Both the position numbers and the translations under genes were made by a program. Under the pieces are notes generated by a model. The model searched no databases. It saw nothing but the letters and a program-made list of their open reading frames with translations, and had not been told where the DNA came from. From NCBI RefSeq assembly GCF_020012125.1, contig NZ_JAIFAG010000001.1:124001-188000 (forward strand): DNA of 64,000 nucleotides, written 5' to 3'. The stretch is from Hymenobacter psoromatis. GTDB taxonomy: Bacteria > Bacteroidota > Bacteroidia > Cytophagales > Hymenobacteraceae. Within the stretch, counting starts at the first letter, position 1. Every line of letters starts with the position of its first letter. Shown here in pieces: positions 59,718 to 64,000 of this stretch.

Positions 59718-60878
59718 ATGCAAAAACTTATTCTGCTGCTTTCGATTGGCCTATTATTCGTTGAGGCCCGGCCATTTTCCTGCCGTTCAGAGGCCGTTGC
59801 CCCCGAACCAACTTCCACCACGCTCGTCTGGAACGTAGCTGTCAAATACGGTCATATTACGCAGGCATCCCTCCAAATGGCCGTTGATGAGGCACGGGCC
59901 CATTTTAAAACGAGCCCCAACGATACCATCATTATCCAGATAAATGCCGGCCGGTACGCCATCGGCGGGACAGGTGGGGCGGGCATTGCGTTGGGAAACT
60001 CCTTGCAGACGGGGCCCAGGGGCCAGCTCACGATTCAGGGAGCGGGTATGGATAAGACTACGCTGGTCTTCACCGACATGGCCAGCAGCGAATTTATGGG
60101 CAGTGCCGTCCGCAACTTTACCCTGCGCGACCTGACTTGTACCCGGCCTCGGATGACTGTTTCGCAGGGCATTGTGGCACGCGTGGAGCCAGGTCAAGTT
60201 TGGCTCGACATCCAACCTGGTTTCCCTACGCCGCAACGAATCGTAGCGCCGCAAGGCAATCCGGGGAAGTATCTTCGGCGCTACAGCCACAATCCTAACA
60301 ACCCTCTGCTAGATATGACGGTGGCGCAGGTGGACTGGACCATAGCCACGCGGGTGACTGCTAACCGCTGGCTGATGCAGCTCAAGTATCCCCGCATCAC
60401 CCCGTTTTTGGTAGGCGACCTGATTGGCATCAAATCGATGGCGGCGGGCAATGCCGTCTGGTTTGGACAGGGTGGCAACCGTATTCAGTTCGTTCGGGTG
60501 CGGTGGATGCGTTCGACTCGGGTATTGGTGCGGGGTGGTCCGACAAATGTTCTTATTTCCGGTTGCCGGATTGATAAGGACCCGCCCCTTCAGGGGCAGT
60601 CGCCCTGCCTGGCCAGCCCGCACGGGGGGCCTCAGTTGAACCAGCCCAACGATGCCTTAGCCCGGAATATGTTCGTAGAAAACTGTTATTTCGACTCAGC
60701 GGGCGACGACTTGGTGGCTTTTTTTCATGTGGACGGGGGACACGTAACCAACAGCCTGCTCCGCAACGGCTTTGCCCGCGGCCTGCTGGTGACTAAATAC
60801 GCCCAAAATATTTGTGTAGACTCCAAAACCAAAGTCGTCAACTGCCTCATTCAGGGAGTAGTCTCCACTTGTCCTTAA
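59718..60878 (+). CDS. Secreted right-handed beta-helix protein
   Basis: A 386-residue protein starting MQKLILLLSIGLLFVEARPF (signal peptide). The first domain has ASLQMAVDEARAHFKTSPND, INAGRYAIGG and LTIQGAGMDKTTLVFTDMAS, the typical start of a pectate-lyase-like beta-helix. Later, ISGCRIDKDPP, FVENCYFDSAGDDLVAFFHV and GGHVTNSLLRNGF are further rungs. The DSAGDD acidic pair could be catalytic or bind Ca, as in polysaccharide lyases and hydrolases. No T9SS signal. It lies beside the transposase remnant, so it may have been acquired. Substrate unknown. Confidence 0.78.
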   Translation: MQKLILLLSIGLLFVEARPFSCRSEAVAPEPTSTTLVWNVAVKYGHITQASLQMAVDEARAHFKTSPNDTIIIQINAGRYAIGGTGGAGIALGNSLQTGPRGQLTIQGAGMDKTTLVFTDMASSEFMGSAVRNFTLRDLTCTRPRMTVSQGIVARVEPGQVWLDIQPGFPTPQRIVAPQGNPGKYLRRYSHNPNNPLLDMTVAQVDWTIATRVTANRWLMQLKYPRITPFLVGDLIGIKSMAAGNAVWFGQGGNRIQFVRVRWMRSTRVLVRGGPTNVLISGCRIDKDPPLQGQSPCLASPHGGPQLNQPNDALARNMFVENCYFDSAGDDLVAFFHVDGGHVTNSLLRNGFARGLLVTKYAQNICVDSKTKVVNCLIQGVVSTCP

Positions 60879-61026
60879 GCAAGGCCTCACTCATCGAGCC
60901 AGTTCAGGATGAGCCAGTAGATTCGGTACGAATCCAGGGCCAACAGCGTAGCCGTCCTCTGCCACCCTCAGAAACACGCCAGGGGGATTAGGGGCGTTCA
61001 GCGAGTAAGCAGAACGGCATCAATCC

Positions 61027-61974
61027 CTAAGCCTTTATAAAAGGCCAGCCCTCGGCATCGTAGCTGACTTTGCTCAGCAGCAGCACGCGGCGCGACTGGC
61101 CTTGCTCGTCATTGATAGCGTCGAAGGTGGGCTGGTGGCGGTCGATGGCGTGGTAGAGAAGCCAGTCCTGGCCCTGCGCATCGGTGACGAGGCAGTTGTG
61201 GCCGGGGGCCAGCCAGCGGGTATTTTCGGTGAGGATGGTGCCGTCGCCGCCGCGGGCCTGGGCCAGCGTTTGGTAGGGGCCGGTGGGCTGGCGGGCGCGG
61301 GCGGCCAGTACGGCGTAGCTGGCGTGGGCCCCGCAGCAGTTGTCGCCAGAGTAAAACAGGTAGTACCACCCGGCGCGGTAGTGCACCCAGCTGCCCTCAA
61401 TGAGGTGGCCGTAAGTGGCTTCCCCGGCCGGCAGCGGCTGCACCACCACCTCGGCCGCGCTGCCAGCGGCGAAACTTAGGCCATTGGCGGCCAGCTCGCG
61501 CACCCGCAGCGGCCCAAAGCCCGAGCCCCAAAACAGCAGCTGCCGCCCGGTTTCCGGCTCCACGAAGCGCATGGGGTCAATATCTTGAAAGCCAGGGCCG
61601 CCCGCCAGCAGCGGTTCGGCCTGCGCTACAAAGGGGCCGGCCGGGTGCTCGGCCAGCGCCACGCCCATGCCCATGCCGGCCTGCGGGTCGTTGGGCTGCG
61701 CCGAGAAGTACATGATATAGCGGCCATCAGCGCGCTGGCTCACGTCGGGGGCCCAATAGCGCTGGCTGGTGGCGGCCCAGGCGGCTTTGTGGGGTAGCAC
61801 TTCGCCCAGATACTCCCAGGTGGCTAAGTCCAGGGACCGGGCCGCCTGAATATTGATAATTTGGTTCTTATACTTCGTCTGGGTGGCGTAGGCGTAGTAA
61901 TAGCCATCCGGGGCCAGCGTGATGCTGGGGTCCGGGAAATCGGTATCCAGCACGGGATTCTGGTAGGTAGGCAT
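61027..61974 (-). CDS. Glycoside hydrolase family 43-type protein
   Basis: A 315-residue five-bladed propeller starting MPTYQNPVLDTDFPDPSITL. The GH43 catalytic residues can be placed: base Asp15 in DFPDPS, the pKa-tuning Asp in YWAPDVSQ, and the acid Glu in HLIEGSWVHY. GDGTILTENTRWLAPGHNC and YHAIDR are also typical. Family members cut arabinan, xylan side chains or related arabinose/xylose links. No signal peptide or T9SS end is seen, so it probably acts in the cytosol on imported oligosaccharides. It starts right at a Family C repeat. Confidence 0.88.
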   Translation of the reverse strand: MPTYQNPVLDTDFPDPSITLAPDGYYYAYATQTKYKNQIINIQAARSLDLATWEYLGEVLPHKAAWAATSQRYWAPDVSQRADGRYIMYFSAQPNDPQAGMGMGVALAEHPAGPFVAQAEPLLAGGPGFQDIDPMRFVEPETGRQLLFWGSGFGPLRVRELAANGLSFAAGSAAEVVVQPLPAGEATYGHLIEGSWVHYRAGWYYLFYSGDNCCGAHASYAVLAARARQPTGPYQTLAQARGGDGTILTENTRWLAPGHNCLVTDAQGQDWLLYHAIDRHQPTFDAINDEQGQSRRVLLLSKVSYDAEGWPFIKA

Positions 61975-61976
61975 AA

Positions 61977-62052
61977 GGTTAGGATAAGCTTTCGCTTGCC
62001 GCAAGTAGTTGATTAATGTGATGTTGTTTACCGCAAGCTAAAGTTTACCGCA
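61977..62052. repeat. Family C inverted repeat, copy 2
   Basis: GGATAAGCTTTCGCTTGCCGC at the left faces TTACCGCAAGCTAAAGTTTACCGC at the right; the arms pair with a few mismatches across about 35 nt. Words match the element at 29109-29224. It fills the gap between the GH43 start and the downstream stop of the hydrolase at 62059. Confidence 0.65.
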
Positions 62053-62058
62053 CATTTA

Positions 62059-62769
62059 CTACCCCACGCACTCCTTAGCCACCATAATGGGGTCTTCCAG
62101 CGGCAGCAGGTGGCCCGCGCCGGGCATCACCACCAGCGGCGAGCCGGGGGGTAGCAGCGGTAGCGTCTGGCGGCGCTGGGCCGCCAGCGGAATGGCGTGG
62201 TCGTGCTCGCCCACCAGCAGGCGGCAGGGCACCTGCACCTGGGGCATCAGGGCCGAAATATCCTCGCGCGAGCCGTGTTCCAGCCAGGCATCCCAGGCGG
62301 CCTGGCTGGTGCGCAGGTTGTCGTCCACCACGTGCTCGCGCCAGCCGGGGGGTAGGGGCAGGCCCGTGATTTTATCAACTGTTTTCTCAGCTTCGGCGGG
62401 CTGGCCGTAGGCCGCCAGGCTGGCCGCCCGGTCGGCATCACTGATGGGCTCCGGGCTCGGGGGCGAGGGCGAAAGTAGCACCAGCCCGCGCAGCCCCGCC
62501 GGCCGCCGCGCCGCCAACGCCAGCGCAAACTTACCGCTCATGCTATGACCAATAATCTGATAGTCAGCGAGCTGATTCTCCGCAATGTAGTGCGCCAGCC
62601 AGTCGGTGTAGGCGCGCACCGAGTAGTCGAAGCCCGCCGGCGCGGCCTGCGCCCCAAAGCCGGGCAGGTCGGGGGCCAGCAGGCGGCTACCCGGCGGCAG
62701 CAGCGGGGCCAGCAGGTCAAACTCGCGGCCGGCTCCGGCCCAGTAGTGCAAAGCGAGGTAGGTAGGCAT
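62059..62769 (-). CDS. Alpha/beta hydrolase
   Basis: A 236-residue alpha/beta-hydrolase. The oxyanion region is LALHYWAGAGREFDLL, the nucleophile elbow is IIGHSMSG (Ser near residue 97), the acid is in LLVGEHDHAIP, and the catalytic His is in GAGHLLPLEDP. No signal peptide. Resembles small esterases or C-C bond hydrolases of the MenH/BioH type; the substrate is open. GH43 lies 85 nt downstream on the same strand, separated by a palindromic repeat. Confidence 0.87.
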   Translation of the reverse strand: MPTYLALHYWAGAGREFDLLAPLLPPGSRLLAPDLPGFGAQAAPAGFDYSVRAYTDWLAHYIAENQLADYQIIGHSMSGKFALALAARRPAGLRGLVLLSPSPPSPEPISDADRAASLAAYGQPAEAEKTVDKITGLPLPPGWREHVVDDNLRTSQAAWDAWLEHGSREDISALMPQVQVPCRLLVGEHDHAIPLAAQRRQTLPLLPPGSPLVVMPGAGHLLPLEDPIMVAKECVG

Positions 62770-62810
62770 AGGAGGGTAGAAATTAATGATTAGTGATTAA
62801 TGATTAACGT

Positions 62811-62932
62811 CTGTCATTGCGAGCGCAGCGCGGCAATCGCTTCAGAACGACACGCGCGCCGCTTGCTCGGCCATTATGCGCAGGTGCGATTGCCACGACC
62901 TTGCTTGATGCGCAAAATGTTCGTAATGACAG
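62811..62932. repeat. Family B inverted repeat, full copy
   Basis: CTGTCATTGCGAGCGCAGCG with CGGCAATCGC on the left faces GCGATTGCC and TCGTAATGACAG on the right. The words GTCATTGCGA and GCAATCGC are known to me as a scattered repeat in Bacteroidota. A short direct repeat of ATTAATGATTA precedes it (62781-62808). It separates the hydrolase start from the DUF6263-like gene stop. Confidence 0.75.
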
Positions 62933-62957
62933 CTAGCTTTATCAGGAAATAAATTCT

Positions 62958-63836
62958 TTACTCCTTAGTACCTTTAATATGAATCGTAGTGGCGATTTTC
63001 ATGGCGGGCGTGCCCGTCAGCGTTTGCTTGAGCTGGCTGTCGGCAAGTAGGCCGGTGGCCACGTCCACGTCCATTGTGCCAGTCTGGGTGCCGGCTAGGC
63101 TCACCGCGCCCTGCCCGTCGAGCTTGCTGCTGACGCCAATGTGGGCCACACCGTCGCTGATGCTGTTGAGCTTATAGGTGCTGGTGGCACTCATGGTCAT
63201 GGGGCCCATTGTCACGGAAGTTACCTTAGTCCAGGTGTCGCCGGGTTGCACGGCGTGGTTGGGATAGATGTTAAACGACTGCTCCATCATGCTCTTGATA
63301 GCCTTATCGTTAAGCGTCTGGCTCAGTTGGGTGCGCATGGCTACGGCGTTGGGGTTGGCGGGGTCCACCAGGCTGTTCACCAACTCGCTCACGCCCTGTA
63401 CGCTGGTTACCCGGCCGGCCTCGGTCACGCCCACCGTGAAGTGCTTGCCCACCAGGCCACCCATCAGGGCGAGCGGGCTGCCCTTGGTGCTGGGGTCGCG
63501 GCTATCGTAGGTCATTTGCTGGCTGCCCGCGTCCATCTTCATCGCGACCCGGTCGTAGCTCACGTCCAGCTTTGTGGCGCTGTCGGCGGCCGACTTCACC
63601 GCGAACGAGCTGACCATCGTAATGTCCTGCTTGATATTCTGGCCCCCGGCCTCAATAGCCTGCACGCTCTGTGCGTCGTAAGAAAATTTACTGCCGGGCT
63701 TGAGATTGAATCTCAGCCGCACGTTATCGCTCGGGTTGTCACTCGTGGGTGTGCTTTTTTCGGAATGCTTGCCGCAGCTGCTGAGCACGGCCGCCAGCCC
63801 CAGGGCCAGCGCGGGAAGAGAAGAAATTAGACGCAT
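62958..63836 (-). CDS. DUF6263-like lipoprotein
   Basis: A 292-residue lipoprotein (signal peptide, lipobox ending LSSC, Cys21). The mature part starts with a Lys/Ser/Asp linker, then VRLRFNLKPGSKFSYDAQSV and a long beta-rich domain with GKHFTVGVTEAGRVTSVQGV and HAVQPGDTWTKVTSVTMGPM, as in the DUF6263 family of Bacteroidota (assigned by pattern from memory). Likely periplasmic face of the outer membrane. No enzyme motif. Function unknown. Confidence 0.8.
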   Translation of the reverse strand: MRLISSLPALALGLAAVLSSCGKHSEKSTPTSDNPSDNVRLRFNLKPGSKFSYDAQSVQAIEAGGQNIKQDITMVSSFAVKSAADSATKLDVSYDRVAMKMDAGSQQMTYDSRDPSTKGSPLALMGGLVGKHFTVGVTEAGRVTSVQGVSELVNSLVDPANPNAVAMRTQLSQTLNDKAIKSMMEQSFNIYPNHAVQPGDTWTKVTSVTMGPMTMSATSTYKLNSISDGVAHIGVSSKLDGQGAVSLAGTQTGTMDVDVATGLLADSQLKQTLTGTPAMKIATTIHIKGTKE

Positions 63837-63983
63837 AACTTAAGGAGCCGGCGGGGGAAATAACCGCCGCTTCTACAACGATAAGCTGCTGCTTAGGTTA
63901 GCGCAGCGGGGTAGGCTACGGGCAATACCAACTTTTTTTTAAGTAGCCTTCCGCTCCGGGTGGATAATCCCGCAGCTGCCTGC

Positions 63984-63991
63984 TACATTTG
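63984..63991 (+). promoter_or_regulatory. -7 element (TACATTTG) at the window end
   Basis: TACATTTG is an exact TAnnTTTG match on the plus strand, 10 nt from the edge, so a gene probably starts just outside the window. Between 63837 and this point I see no gene. Confidence 0.45.
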
Positions 63992-64000
63992 GCTTGATTA

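Overview
This looks like a chromosomal window from a Hymenobacter-like bacterium (Bacteroidota, Cytophagales). Grounds: about 60% GC; many Bacteroidota-style -7 promoter elements (TAnnTTTG), several with a TTG 19-21 nt upstream; several secreted proteins with C-terminal T9SS sorting domains (YPNP... start, short beta-rich end); many small alanine/threonine-rich lipoproteins; DUF885, DUF2254, DUF421, DUF892 and DUF6263-type genes; a proteorhodopsin with its own Blh dioxygenase; and a very frequent G/C-rich octamer GGGGTAGG. The genus is my inference; no rRNA is present to prove it.

Layout. 1-6.3 kb: small lipoproteins, gamma carbonic anhydrase, RDD protein, CorC/HlyC-type membrane protein, an odd tRNA-Leu-like RNA gene, an Lrp/AsnC regulator, a repeat-containing secreted protein and a decayed small gene. 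6.3-10.4 kb: trxA and dnaE on the minus strand. 10.7-15.1 kb: fatty acid desaturase, GNAT acetyltransferase, then eutB-eutC without other eut genes. 15.1-20 kb: ferritin-like DUF892, DUF2254 membrane protein, amidohydrolase, second desaturase. 20.1-22.1 kb: rhodopsin-blh pair (light-driven proton pump plus retinal synthesis). 22.2-33 kb: TPM-domain protein, Ste24-like M48 protease, MFS transporter, T9SS protein, alpha/beta hydrolase carrying an in-frame repeat insert, flavin reductase, POT transporter, DoxX. 33-36.2 kb: PQQ-type dehydrogenase, a structured repeat array, MBL hydrolase. 36.2-43.6 kb: DUF885 peptidase-like lipoprotein, cyanophycin synthetase, tRNA-Cys, rpsA. 43.8-49.6 kb: large AT-richer T9SS protein, bestrophin, DedA, aroE, wrbA. 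49.8-52.8 kb: ECF sigma factor with its membrane partner and two small lipoproteins. 52.8-56.6 kb: uvrB, a DUF433/DUF5615 toxin-antitoxin pair whose toxin is interrupted by a stop, DUF421, DUF5872-like. 56.8-64 kb: patatin/beta-barrel protein, transposase remnant, beta-helix protein, GH43, alpha/beta hydrolase, DUF6263-like lipoprotein.

The window is mostly ordinary chromosome with single genes and short operons. The unusual part lies between genes: at least four families of long palindromic repeats, several abutting or entering genes; a 21-bp tandem array ending in a 63-bp near-perfect palindrome; and a 123-nt tRNA-like gene with a strong promoter but an anticodon loop that does not look able to decode. 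No CRISPR array, prophage or intact insertion sequence was seen.
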